A DNA stretch of 37,431 bases from a virus: IMG/VR virus record IMGVR_UViG_3300025120_000190, positions 1-37,431 of that record; one strand, written 5' to 3'. The translations under genes were made by a program, and so were the position numbers. The notes under the pieces were generated by a model, which was given only the letters and a program-made list of their open reading frames with translations, had not been told where the DNA came from and searched no databases. How positions within the stretch are numbered: position 1 is the stretch's first letter; every line of letters starts with the position of its first letter. Positions 1 to 8,391 of this stretch are shown here, one piece after another.

Positions 1-1734
1 TGAACCTGAGTTACCTGATGAACCTGATGAACCTGAGTTACCTGAAGAACCACTTGAACCATCATCACCTGAAGAACCACTTGAACCTGAGTTTCCTGAT
101 GAACCTGATGAACCTGAGTTACCTGAAGAACCACTTGAACCATCATCACCTGAGGAACCACTTGAACCTGATGAACCTGAGTTACCTGATGATCCACTTG
201 AACCTGAGTTACCTGATGAACCTGATGAACCTGAGTTACCTGAAGAACCACTTGAACCATCATCACCTGAAGAACCACTTGAACCTGAGTTACCTGATGA
301 ACCTGATGAACCTGAGTTACCTGAAGAACCACTTGAACCATCATCACCTGAAGAACCACTTGAACCTGATGAACCTGAGTTACCTGATGATCCACTTGAA
401 CCTGAGTTACCTGAAGAACCACTTGAACCATCATCACCTGAAGAACCACTTGAACCTGAGTTACCTGATGAACCTGATGAACCTGAATTACCTGATGAAC
501 CTGAAGAACCACTTAAACCTGATGACCCACTTGAACCTGAGTTACCTGATGAACCTGAAGAACCACTAATACCTGATGACCCACTTGAACCTGAGTTACC
601 TGATGAACCTGAAGAACCACTAATACCTGATGATCCACTTGTACCTGTGATACCTGATGAACCACTTGTTCCTGATGAACCTGATGAACCTGAAGCACCT
701 GAAGAACCTGATGAACCTGAGTTTCCTGATGAACCTGAGCTACCTGAGTTTCCTGATGAACCGCTTGAACCATCTGTTCCTGATGAACCTGAAGTTCCTG
801 ATGAACCTGAGTTACCTGATGAACCTGATGAACCTGATGAACCATCTGTTCCTGAAGAACCTGATGTTCCTGAAGAACCCGAAGCACCTGAAGAACCTGA
901 TGAACCTGTTTTACCTGATGAACCTGATGAACCTGATGAACCATCAGTTCCTGAAGAACCTGATGAACCTGAGTTACCTGATGAACCTGATGAACCTGAG
1001 TTACCTGAAGAACCACTTGAACCTGAGTTACCTGAAGAACCACTTGAACCTGAATCACCTGATGAACCGCTTGAACCATCTGTTCCTGATGAACCTGAAG
1101 AACCTGATGAACCTGTTTTACCTGATGAACCTGATGAACCTGATGAACCATCAGTTCCTGAAGAACCTGATGTTCCTGAAGAACCCGAAGCACCTGATGA
1201 ACCTGATGAACCTGAGTTACCTGATGAACCTGATGAACCTGAAGCACCTGATGAACCACTTGAACCTGAATTACCTGAAGAACCACTTGAACCTGAGTTA
1301 CCTGAAGAACCGCTTGAACCATCTGTTCCTGATGAACCTGAAGAACCTGATGAACCTGTTTTACCTGATGAACCTGATGAACCTGATGAACCATCTGTTC
1401 CTGAAGAACCTGAAGAACCTGATGAACCTGTTTTACCTGATGAACCTGATGAACCTGATGAACCATCTGTTCCTGAAGAACCTGATGTTCCTGAAGAACC
1501 CGAAGCACCTGATGAACCTGATGAACCTGAGTTACCTGATGAACCTGATGAACCTGAGTTACCTGATGAACCACTTGAACCTGAATTACCTGATGAACCT
1601 GATGAACCATCTGTTCCTGATGAACCTGATGAACCTGAAGAACCTGACGATCCTGATGATCCTGATGATCCGCTTGAACCATCTGTTCCTGATGAACCTG
1701 ATGAACCACTTGAACCTGATGAACCTGAAGTACC
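1..1734 (-). repeat. Collagen-like tract 7 (at least 578 residues, continues past the left edge)
   Basis: Longest Gly-X-Y tract in the window. Towards the left edge the triplets become more uniform, with alternating GSS, GNS and GDD. Three copies of the GAS-marked block lie near 870, 1174 and 1490, which indicates internal duplication. Confidence 0.9.
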
Positions 1735-4700
1735 ATCAGAAAGTACTGAACAAAGTACCATCATAGTACCATCGGCAATTGATCCAAGAGTACCAGAAAC
1801 ATGAGTTACCCCAATTAATGAAGGAGTAGCATTTGTAGGTCCTGATGTAACATTATATGTTGCAAAAGAAGATCCACCAGCTACTGATATTATAAGTTGT
1901 GCATTAGTAGTACTTAATAATTGTATCGCTAAAGGAGTAGAATTACTAGCTGTTCTTATTTGTGTTACAGATGAACCTATTGTATTATTGCTAAAATAAA
2001 CTTCATTAATATTGGTTAAACCATTATCTGATGTTTTTTCAGCATTCACACAAGCCCCACTCAAACCAGTATTACCTGAAGAACCACTTGAACCTGAAGT
2101 TCCTGATGAACCTGATGAACCACTTGAACCACTTGAACCTGATGAACCATCATCACCTGATGATCCTGAAGTACCTGATGAACCTGAGTTACCTGATGAA
2201 CCTGATGAACCTGAGTTACCTGAAGAACCACTTGAACCTGAATCACCTGATGAACCGCTTGAACCATCTGTTCCTGATGAACCTGAAGTTCCTGAAGAAC
2301 CTGAGTTACCTGATGAACCTGATGAACCATCTGTTCCTGAAGAACCTGATGTTCCTGAAGAACCTGATGAACCTGTTTTACCTGATGAACCTGAAGAACC
2401 ACTTGAACCATCTGTTCCTGATGAACCTGATGAACCACTTGAACCTGATTCCCCTGAAGAACCTGATGAACCATCTGTTCCTGATGAACCTGATGAACCA
2501 TCTGTTCCTGATGAACCTGAAGTACCTGAAGAGCCACTTGAACCATCTGTTCCTGATGAACCTGAAGTTCCTGAAGAACCTGAGTTACCTGATGAACCTG
2601 ATGAACCATCTGTTCCTGAAGAACCTGATGTTCCTGAAGAACCCGAAGCACCTGAAGAACCTGATGAACCTGTTTTACCTGATGAACCTGAAGAACCACT
2701 TGAACCATCTGTTCCTGATGAACCTGATGAACCATCTGTTCCTGATGAACCTGAAGTACCTGAAGAGCCACTTGAACCATCTGTTCCTGATGAACCTGAA
2801 GAACCATCTGTTCCTGATGAACCTGAAGTACCTGAAGAGCCACTTGAACCATCTGTTCCTGATGAACCTGAAGAACCATCTGTTCCTGATGAACCGCTTG
2901 AACCTGATGAACCTGATAAACCTGATGAACCTGAAGTTCCTGAGTTACCACTTGCTGCATAATTAATTACACACTTATCATTATTAGTAAACCCAGTATC
3001 AACTAAAACATCAACAGTATATAGAACTCTTCCTGTTGAGTTAGATAAAGCAACAACAGTAGCTACAAATACTTCATTTCCACCTGTAGCATCATATATT
3101 GTTACTACTCCAAATCCAGTAGAAGAATTACCTGTATTATTCCATGATAACAACCACTGCTCCATATCGATACCACTAGCATCATCATGACTAATAGTTA
3201 ATAAACCTGTTCCTGAGTTATAACTCCAATCACCTGAATTTGAAGTTGCTTGTGTACTAGAATACGAATATGGAACTCCTCCTTTTAGACCATCTATACC
3301 ACTTGATCCTGATGAACCGCTTGTTCCTGATGAACCTGATGAACCTGATGAACCTGATGTACCTGATGAACCTGATGTACCTGATGAACCATCATCACCT
3401 GAGGATCCTGAAGAGCCATCTGTTCCTGAAGAACCTGATGTACCTGAAGAACCGCTTGAACCATCTGTTCCTGATGAACCTGAAGTTCCTGATGAACCTG
3501 AGGCACCTGAAGAACCTGATGAACCTGATTTACCTGATGAACCTGATGAACCTGATGAACCATCTGTACCTGAAGAGCCTGAAGTTCCTGAAGAACCGCT
3601 TGAACCACTTGAACCATCATCACCTGATGATCCTGAAGAACCGCTTGAACCATCTGTTCCTGATGAACCTGAAGTACCTGAAGAGCCACTTGAGCCGCTT
3701 GAACCATCGTCACCTGATGATCCTGATGAACCACTTGAACCATCTGTACCTGAAGAACCACTTGAACCTGAAGTTCCTGAAGAACCTGATGAACCATCTG
3801 TACCTGATGAACCTGAAGAACCACTAGTTCCTGCAGGACCATCATTAACAAAATCTACTACTGCATCAAAATTACTAGTTGAAGTAGTTATATTACCTGA
3901 TAGAGGATCTACAGTAAGTTCATAATTTCCGGTATTAGAAGCAACTCCTGTAACTGTAAATGTTCCTATATCATTAGCATTATCTGCTGCTTGTACAGTT
4001 AATATTCCTGCTGGTGCTATGTTGTCTCCAACAAATGATGCTAACCAAGCTTCCATGTTAACACTTTCTGCACTTACATTAGCTATATATACTTCTGTAA
4101 TGTTGCTGAATGCTGTACCACCAGTCCAATCAAATTCTATTTTTCCTGATGCTGGATTAGTTCCTGAGCCATCAAAATCATATCTTATTCCACCTCTTTC
4201 TCCATCTGTTCCAGATGAACCACTTGTTCCTGAAGAACCTGAAGAACCATCTGTTCCTGAAGAACCTGATGTACCTGAAGAACCTGAAGAACCTGATGAA
4301 CCACTTGAACCATCATCACCTGAAGAACCACTTGAACCTGAAGAACCGCTCGAACCATCTGTTCCTGATGAACCTGAAGTTCCTGAAGAACCGCTTGAAC
4401 CATCTGTACCTGATGAACCACTTGTTCCTGATGAACCTGAAACTCCTGAAGAGCCTGAAGAGCCTGAAGAACCTGAAGAACCTGCTATTCCTGTTAATAA
4501 ACATATACTACCTACCCCTGTTACAATACCTGTTGAAGTCGTTGATGATATTGTTACATCTAATTTGTAAATATTACCACTAAGTGATATACTACTAATA
4601 TTATAAATTGCAGTATCTCCACCTGAGTCATTTATTTTTAGCATACCTGTTTGGAATACTAAATATTGATTGAAAAATGTTGATTGGTCTACACCATTAT

Positions 4701-7700
4701 CATCTACTTTATTGACATATACAGACGTTACTATAGGGTATAAATTAGTTCCTGTAGCTATCTCTCCACTAGATGGAGTAGTTGTTGTAGATGTAGTTAT
4801 ATCATACTCAAAACATTGTGATGATGATAATCCTGATGAACCACTTGAACCTGAAGTTCCTGATGAACCTGATGAACCTGATGAACCTGATGAACCATCT
4901 GTACCTGAAGAACCACTTGATCCTGATGAACCTGATTCACCTGAAGAACCTGAAGAACCTGAAGAACCACTTGAACCATCATCACCTGAAGAGCCTGAAG
5001 AACCACTTGAACCATCTGTTCCTGATGAACCTGATGAACCTGATGATCCTGAAGAACCATCATCACCTGAAGAACCTGAAGAACCACTTGAACCATCTGT
5101 TCCTGATGATCCTGATGAACCTGATGAACCTGAATTACCTGAAGAACCGCTTGAACCATCTGTTCCTGAAGAACCTGAAGTACCACTTGATCCTGATGAA
5201 CCACTTGATCCTGATGAACCTGATGTTCCTGAAGATGTATAACCACAAATTACTAAACTAGCTCCTTGTGCTAAATTTGTAAATGAACCACTTACATAAG
5301 TTACTCCTATTTGAGTTCCAGATGTTGCTAAATAAGTATAATTAGCTATATTCCCATTAGGATCTTGTATTGTAATTACATCACCTACTGATAAACCATT
5401 TAATATTAAAAATAAAGGAGTTGAGGTGCTTACAAATTGTAATCTAGCAACAGCACTAGCTATTAATGTTGAATTATTACTACTATCTAAAAGATCTACT
5501 TGATCTGTTCCTGTTGGATTGGTTGTAAGTTTAACTGTTGAACAACCTCCTCCTTCATTACAACATTGACTAAAAACACAAGTAGTAACAGTATCTCCTT
5601 GATTAGCCCCTGTAAAAGAACCTGATATATAACTTACGTTTATAGCTGTGGAAGAAGGCTGTCCTAATATTGTAAAAGTAGCAGTACCCCCATTAATTGT
5701 TATTTCTATTATAGAGCCAGTACTTACACCAGCAAGTAATTGTAAAGTTGGATCGTTTGCACCATTAAAAGTTAGTTGAGTAACTAAATTAGCTGCAAGT
5801 GTTGCTGATCCATTGCTTTGTAGCATTATAATTTTTCCAGCTGACATTCCAGATACAGCTGCTACATTTGTACTACATGCACCACTTAAACCATCTACTC
5901 CCGATGAGCCTGATGTACCTGAAGAACCATCTGTTCCTGAAGAACCTGATGTACCTGAAGAACCTGAAGAACCTGAAGAACCTGAAGAACCATCTGTTCC
6001 TGAAGAACCTGATGTACCTGAAGAACCTGAAGAACCATCTGTTCCTGAAGAACCTGATGAACCATCTGTACCTGATGAACCACTTGATCCTGATGAACCT
6101 GAAGTTCCTGAAGAACCGGAATTACCTGATGATCCTGAAGAACCTGAAGTACCACTTGATCCTGATGAACCATCTGTACCTGATGAACCTGATGAACCTG
6201 ATGAACCTGATGAACCTGATGTTCCGGATGAACCTGAATCACCTGAAGAACCTGATGAACCATCTGTTCCTGATGAACCTGATGAACCTGATGAACCTGA
6301 AGTACCATCTGTTCCTGAAGAACCTGATGAACCTGAAGTTCCTGAGCTACCTGAGGTACCATCTGCCCCTGCACTTGTAAAACATACAGAGTATGTACCT
6401 GTTTGAGCATTATTATTAATAAATACATCAAGAAATGTTAATGTAAATACGAAATCACCATTACCGTTTACACTAACTGCAGTTATTTGGTAGTCTGCAC
6501 CTCTTCCATCTGAAGATTTAGTTAATTTAATACGTCCCGTTTGACTATTTACATATTGTGAAAGAAATATAGATTTATCATCACCATTACTATCAATTTT
6601 ATCAAATATAAATGATGAAATGCTACCAAAAAGAACTGCATTTCCAGCAAATTCTCCACTTGCTGGGTTAGTAGTTCCTGATGTTACTAAATCATATTCC
6701 ATACATTCTGATGCACTAATACCTGATGATCCTGAAGTACCTGATGAACCTGATGAACCACTTGATCCTGATGAGCCACTTGATCCTGATGAACCGTCTG
6801 TACCTGAAGATCCTGATGAACCTGATGAACCTGAGGAACCTGAATTACCTGAAGAACCACTTGAACCATCTGTTCCTGAAGAACCTGATGTACCTGATGA
6901 ACCTGAAGAACCTGAAGAACCCGAATCACCTGAAGATCCTGATGAGCCATCTGTTCCTGATGAGCCACTTGAGCCATCCGTTCCTGATGAACCTGATGAA
7001 CCTGATGAACCTGAATCACCTGAAGAACCTGATGAACCATCTGTTCCTGAAGAACCACTTGAACCATCTGTTCCTGATGAACCACTTGAACCATCTGTTC
7101 CTGATGAACCTGATGAACCTGAAGTTCCTGAAGAACCTGAGTTACCGGATGAACCTGATGAACCATCTGTTCCTGATGAACCTGATGTTCCTGATGAACC
7201 TGAATTACCTGAAGATCCTGATGAACCGTCTGTACCTGAAGACCCACTTGAACCATCTGTACCTGATGAACCTGATGAACCTGAAGTTCCTGAAGAACCT
7301 GATGAACCATCTGTTCCTGATGAACCTGAAGAACCATCTGTTCCTGATGAACCTGATGAACCTGATGAACCTGAATTACCTGAAGATCCTGATGAACCGT
7401 CTGTACCTGAAGAACCACTTGAACCATCTGTTCCTGAAGAACCGGATGTTCCTGAAGAACCTGAATCACCTGAAGAACCACTTGAGCCATCTGTTCCTGA
7501 AGAACCACTTGAACCATCTGTTCCTGATGAACCTGAAGAACCATCTGTTCCTGATGAACCTGAAGTACCTGAAGAGCCACTTGAACCATCTGTTCCTGAA
7601 GAACCACTTGAACCTGATGAGCCTGATTCACCTGATGATCCTGATGATCCATCTGTTCCTGATGAACCTGAAGAACCATCTGTTCCTGATGAACCTGATG

Positions 7701-8382
7701 AACCATCTGTACCTGAAGAGCCTGAAGTTCCTGAAGAACCACTTGAACCTGATTCCCCTGAAGAACCACTTGAACCATCTGTTCCTGAAGAGCCACTTGA
7801 ACCTGATGAGCCTGATTCACCTGAAGATCCTGAAGAACCATCTGTTCCTGATGAACCTGAAGAACCATCTGTTCCTGAAGAACCACTTGAGCCACTTGAA
7901 CCTGATGAGCCTGATTCACCTGAAGAACCTGAAGAACCATCTGTTCCTGATGAACCTGATGAACCATCTGTACCTGAAGAACCTGAAGTTCCTGAAGAAC
8001 CACTTGAACCTGATTCCCCTGAAGAACCACTTGAGCCTGAGTTACCTGATGAGCCTGATGAACCTGAGTTACCTGATGAGCCTGATGAACCTGATGAACC
8101 TGAAGATCCTGACGTATTACTTCCTACAAATAACCAACTAGCAGTATTAGTAATATTAGCAGAATCAGTTAAAACATAAATACCATTATTAGCAGTAGTA
8201 GAATCTTCAGCAACAGTAACAGTCATACCATTATAACCATAATAACTGCCATCTAATGCTGTCCAGTTAGATGCTACAATTAAATCTGCTTTTGTAGGCA
8301 CATTTGCACGAGCATCAAATGCTCCTGCTATTTGTGGCTCAAAATTTGCCGATATTGGTAATGTTCCTTTTTGTCTTGCCAT
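1..8382 (-). CDS. Giant modular collagen-like tail fibre protein (3' end beyond window)
   Basis: The frame is open from ATG at 8382 to the left edge, giving 2,794 codons without a stop. I translated every non-repeat block to check this. Residues 1-90 form a non-repetitive head starting MARQKGTLPISANFEPQIAG, probably the attachment end. Then seven Gly-X-Y tracts (about 464, 161, 134, 97, 184, 299 and at least 578 residues) alternate with six non-collagenous blocks. X is mostly Ser, Thr, Asn or Asp and Y mostly Ser or Asp; I noticed proline only in one GPAG, so this is a collagen-like rod without the usual stabilising residue. Phage collagen-like proteins are normally trimeric fibre shafts, and the position after gp13-15-like genes and a fibre-like gene fits a virion fibre. 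Nine bases separate it from the gene before it. No clear ribosome binding site is visible. It could instead be a long surface decoration protein. The C-terminal tip, which would bind the host, is not in the window. Confidence 0.9.
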   Translation of the reverse strand, partial: MARQKGTLPISANFEPQIAGAFDARANVPTKADLIVASNWTALDGSYYGYNGMTVTVAEDSTTANNGIYVLTDSANITNTASWLFVGSNTSGSSGSSGSSGSSGNSGSSGSSGNSGSSGSSGESGSSGSSGTSGSSGTDGSSGSSGTDGSSGSSGESGSSGSSGSSGSSGTDGSSGSSGTDGSSGSSGESGSSGSSGSSGTDGSSGSSGESGSSGSSGTSGSSGTDGSSGSSGTDGSSGSSGTDGSSGSSGESGSSGSSGSSGTDGSSGSSGTSGSSGTDGSSGSSGTDGSSGSSGTDGSSGSSGDSGSSGTSGSSGTDGSSGSSGTDGSSGSSGNSGSSGSSGSSGTDGSSGSSGTDGSSGSSGTSGSSGSSGTDGSSGSSGTDGSSGSSGNSGSSGTSGSSGTDGSSGSSGNSGSSGTSGSSGSSGTDGSSGSSGTDGSSGSSGTDGSSGSSGDSGSSGSSGSSGTDGSSGSSGTDGSSGSSGDSGSSGSSGSSGTSGSSGTDGSSGSSGNSGSSGSSGSSGSSGTDGSSGSSGSSGSSGSSGSSGTSGSSGISASECMEYDLVTSGTTNPASGEFAGNAVLFGSISSFIFDKIDSNGDDKSIFLSQYVNSQTGRIKLTKSSDGRGADYQITAVSVNGNGDFVFTLTFLDVFINNNAQTGTYSVCFTSAGADGTSGSSGTSGSSGSSGTDGTSGSSGSSGSSGTDGSSGSSGDSGSSGTSGSSGSSGSSGSSGTDGSSGSSGTSGSSGSSGNSGSSGTSGSSGSSGSSGTDGSSGSSGTDGSSGSSGTSGSSGTDGSSGSSGSSGSSGTSGSSGTDGSSGTSGSSGVDGLSGACSTNVAAVSGMSAGKIIMLQSNGSATLAANLVTQLTFNGANDPTLQLLAGVSTGSIIEITINGGTATFTILGQPSSTAINVSYISGSFTGANQGDTVTTCVFSQCCNEGGGCSTVKLTTNPTGTDQVDLLDSSNNSTLIASAVARLQFVSTSTPLFLILNGLSVGDVITIQDPNGNIANYTYLATSGTQIGVTYVSGSFTNLAQGASLVICGYTSSGTSGSSGSSGSSGSSGTSGSSGTDGSSGSSGNSGSSGSSGSSGTDGSSGSSGSSGDDGSSGSSGSSGSSGTDGSSGSSGSSGDDGSSGSSGSSGSSGESGSSGSSGSSGTDGSSGSSGSSGSSGTSGSSGSSGLSSSQCFEYDITTSTTTTPSSGEIATGTNLYPIVTSVYVNKVDDNGVDQSTFFNQYLVFQTGMLKINDSGGDTAIYNISSISLSGNIYKLDVTISSTTSTGIVTGVGSICLLTGIAGSSGSSGSSGSSGVSGSSGTSGSSGTDGSSGSSGTSGSSGTDGSSGSSGSSGSSGDDGSSGSSGSSGSSGTSGSSGTDGSSGSSGTSGSSGTDGERGGIRYDFDGSGTNPASGKIEFDWTGGTAFSNITEVYIANVSAESVNMEAWLASFVGDNIAPAGILTVQAADNANDIGTFTVTGVASNTGNYELTVDPLSGNITTSTSNFDAVVDFVNDGPAGTSGSSGSSGTDGSSGSSGTSGSSGSSGTDGSSGSSGSSGDDGSSGSSGSSGTSGSSGTDGSSGSSGSSGDDGSSGSSGSSGTSGSSGTDGSSGSSGSSGKSGSSGSSGASGSSGTSGSSGTDGSSGSSGTSGSSGTDGSSGSSGDDGSSGTSGSSGTSGSSGSSGSSGTSGSSGSSGIDGLKGGVPYSYSSTQATSNSGDWSYNSGTGLLTISHDDASGIDMEQWLLSWNNTGNSSTGFGVVTIYDATGGNEVFVATVVALSNSTGRVLYTVDVLVDTGFTNNDKCVINYAASGNSGTSGSSGLSGSSGSSGSSGTDGSSGSSGTDGSSGSSGTSGSSGTDGSSGSSGTDGSSGSSGTSGSSGTDGSSGSSGTDGSSGSSGSSGKTGSSGSSGASGSSGTSGSSGTDGSSGSSGNSGSSGTSGSSGTDGSSGSSGTSGSSGTDGSSGSSGTDGSSGSSGESGSSGSSGSSGTDGSSGSSGSSGKTGSSGSSGTSGSSGTDGSSGSSGNSGSSGTSGSSGTDGSSGSSGDSGSSGSSGNSGSSGSSGNSGSSGTSGSSGDDGSSGSSGSSGSSGSSGTSGSSGSSGNTGLSGACVNAEKTSDNGLTNINEVYFSNNTIGSSVTQIRTASNSTPLAIQLLSTTNAQLIISVAGGSSFATYNVTSGPTNATPSLIGVTHVSGTLGSIADGTMMVLCSVLSDGTSGSSGSSGSSGSSGTDGSSGSSGSSGSSGSSGSSGSSGTDGSSGSSGNSGSSGSSGNSGSSGSSGNSGSSGSSGASGSSGTSGSSGTDGSSGSSGSSGKTGSSGSSGSSGTDGSSGSSGSSGKTGSSGSSGSSGTDGSSGSSGNSGSSGSSGNSGSSGSSGASGSSGSSGNSGSSGSSGASGSSGTSGSSGTDGSSGSSGSSGKTGSSGSSGSSGTDGSSGSSGDSGSSGSSGNSGSSGSSGNSGSSGSSGNSGSSGSSGTDGSSGSSGSSGKTGSSGSSGASGSSGTSGSSGTDGSSGSSGSSGNSGSSGTSGSSGTDGSSGSSGNSGSSGSSGNSGSSGSSGASGSSGSSGTSGSSGITGTSGSSGISGSSGSSGNSGSSGSSGISGSSGSSGNSGSSGSSGLSGSSGSSGNSGSSGSSGNSGSSGSSGDDGSSGSSGNSGSSGSSGNSGSSGSSGSSGDDGSSGSSGNSGSSGSSGNSGSSGSSGDDGSSGSSGNSGSSGSSGNSGSSGSSGNSGSSGSSGSSGDDGSSGSSGNSGSSGSSGNSGSSGSSGDDGSSGSSGNSGSSGSSGNSGS
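1738..2055 (-). other. Non-collagenous block 6, module family beta
   Basis: About 106 residues starting ACVNAEKTSDNGLTNINEVY and ending VTHVSGTLGSIADGTMMVLC. Related by eye to both halves of the block at 5233-5880. Confidence 0.6.
2056..2952 (-). repeat. Collagen-like tract 6 (about 299 residues)
   Basis: Long Gly-X-Y tract with repeated GTDGSSG motifs. It contains one copy of a larger block marked by a GAS triplet with a rare TCG serine codon (near 2634-2650) that recurs in tract 7. Confidence 0.9.
2953..3288 (-). other. Non-collagenous block 5, module family alpha
   Basis: About 112 residues with GGVPYSYSSTQATS, IDMEQWLLSW, FGVVTIYDATGGNEVFVATV and a C-terminal DKCVINYAA. Related by eye to the block at 3841-4200. 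Confidence 0.6.
3289..3840 (-). repeat. Collagen-like tract 5 (about 184 residues)
   Basis: Gly-X-Y tract that opens with GPAGTSG, the only proline I noticed inside the Gly-X-Y tracts, and closes with GIDGLKGG. Confidence 0.9.
3841..4200 (-). other. Non-collagenous block 4, module family alpha
   Basis: About 120 residues with ERGGIRYDFDGSGTNPASG, then VNMEAWLASF and GTFTVTGVASNTGNYELTV. The arrangement GG(I/V).Y, a central MExWLxS(F/W), then a beta-rich tail is shared with the block at 2953-3288 and resembles domains common in marine phage collagen-repeat fibres. Confidence 0.6.
4201..4491 (-). repeat. Collagen-like tract 4 (about 97 residues)
   Basis: The shortest Gly-X-Y tract, ending GTDG just before the next block. 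Confidence 0.9.
4492..4830 (-). other. Non-collagenous block 3, module family alpha
   Basis: About 113 residues starting SSSQCFEYDITTSTTTTPSS and containing DDNGVDQSTFFNQYLVFQTG. Homologous by eye to the block at 6364-6720. Confidence 0.65.
4831..5232 (-). repeat. Collagen-like tract 3 (about 134 residues)
   Basis: Gly-X-Y triplets rich in GSS, GTS and GDD, between two non-collagenous blocks. Confidence 0.9.
5233..5880 (-). other. Non-collagenous block 2, two tandem beta-family modules
   Basis: About 216 residues that split into two halves of similar design. The first half ends VSYISGSFTGANQGDTVTTC and the second ends VTYVSGSFTNLAQGASLVIC. Both endings resemble the one in the block at 1738-2055 (VTHVSGTLGSIADGTMMVLC). 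Cysteines, including CC, cluster at the junction (NEGGGC), so disulfides or metal binding are possible. Confidence 0.65.
5881..6363 (-). repeat. Collagen-like tract 2 (about 161 residues)
   Basis: Uninterrupted Gly-X-Y triplets, mainly GSS, GTD and GTS, ending GVDGLSGAC at the next block. Confidence 0.9.
6364..6720 (-). other. Non-collagenous block 1, module family alpha
   Basis: About 119 residues beginning with SASECMEYDLVTSG and containing ASGEFAGNAV, DSNGDDKSIFLSQY and TGRIKL. It aligns by eye with the block at 4492-4830 (C.EYD, SGE.A, D.NG.D.S.F..QY, TG..K). Likely a beta-rich domain projecting from the shaft. Confidence 0.65.
6721..8112 (-). repeat. Collagen-like tract 1 (about 464 residues)
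   Basis: Glycine codons (GGT, GGA, GGC) fall at every third position, with GSS, GTS, GTD, GNS and GDS triplets. At DNA level this is a degenerate nine-base periodicity of CCTGATGAA-type words on the plus strand. Confidence 0.9.
8113..8382 (-). other. N-terminal head domain of the giant fibre
   Basis: About 90 residues precede the first Gly-X-Y repeat. They contain NWTALDGSYYGYNGMTVTVA and a following NNGIYVL stretch, which look like short beta strands. In phage fibres this end usually joins the baseplate or another fibre segment; that role is inferred here. Confidence 0.6.
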
Positions 8383-8391
8383 TTTATATTA

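Noticed and set aside
513-8030. Minus-strand frames encoding His-Gln-Val or Leu-Gln-Val repeats
   Set aside because: Shifted readings of the same repeats. They end at module boundaries and lack any non-repeat domain.
1-8112. CRISPR array or satellite DNA
   Set aside because: The period is nine bases with no unique spacers, and the sequence is coding in a Gly-X-Y frame joined to a normal N-terminal domain.
647-8179. Plus-strand frames encoding Pro-Asp-Glu-Pro-type repeats (for example 647-1804, 2012-2962, 6620-8179)
   Set aside because: They are antisense readings of the minus-strand Gly-X-Y gene. The nine-base repeat leaves other frames open, and each one breaks at the non-repeat modules, whereas the minus-strand frame is open across all of them.
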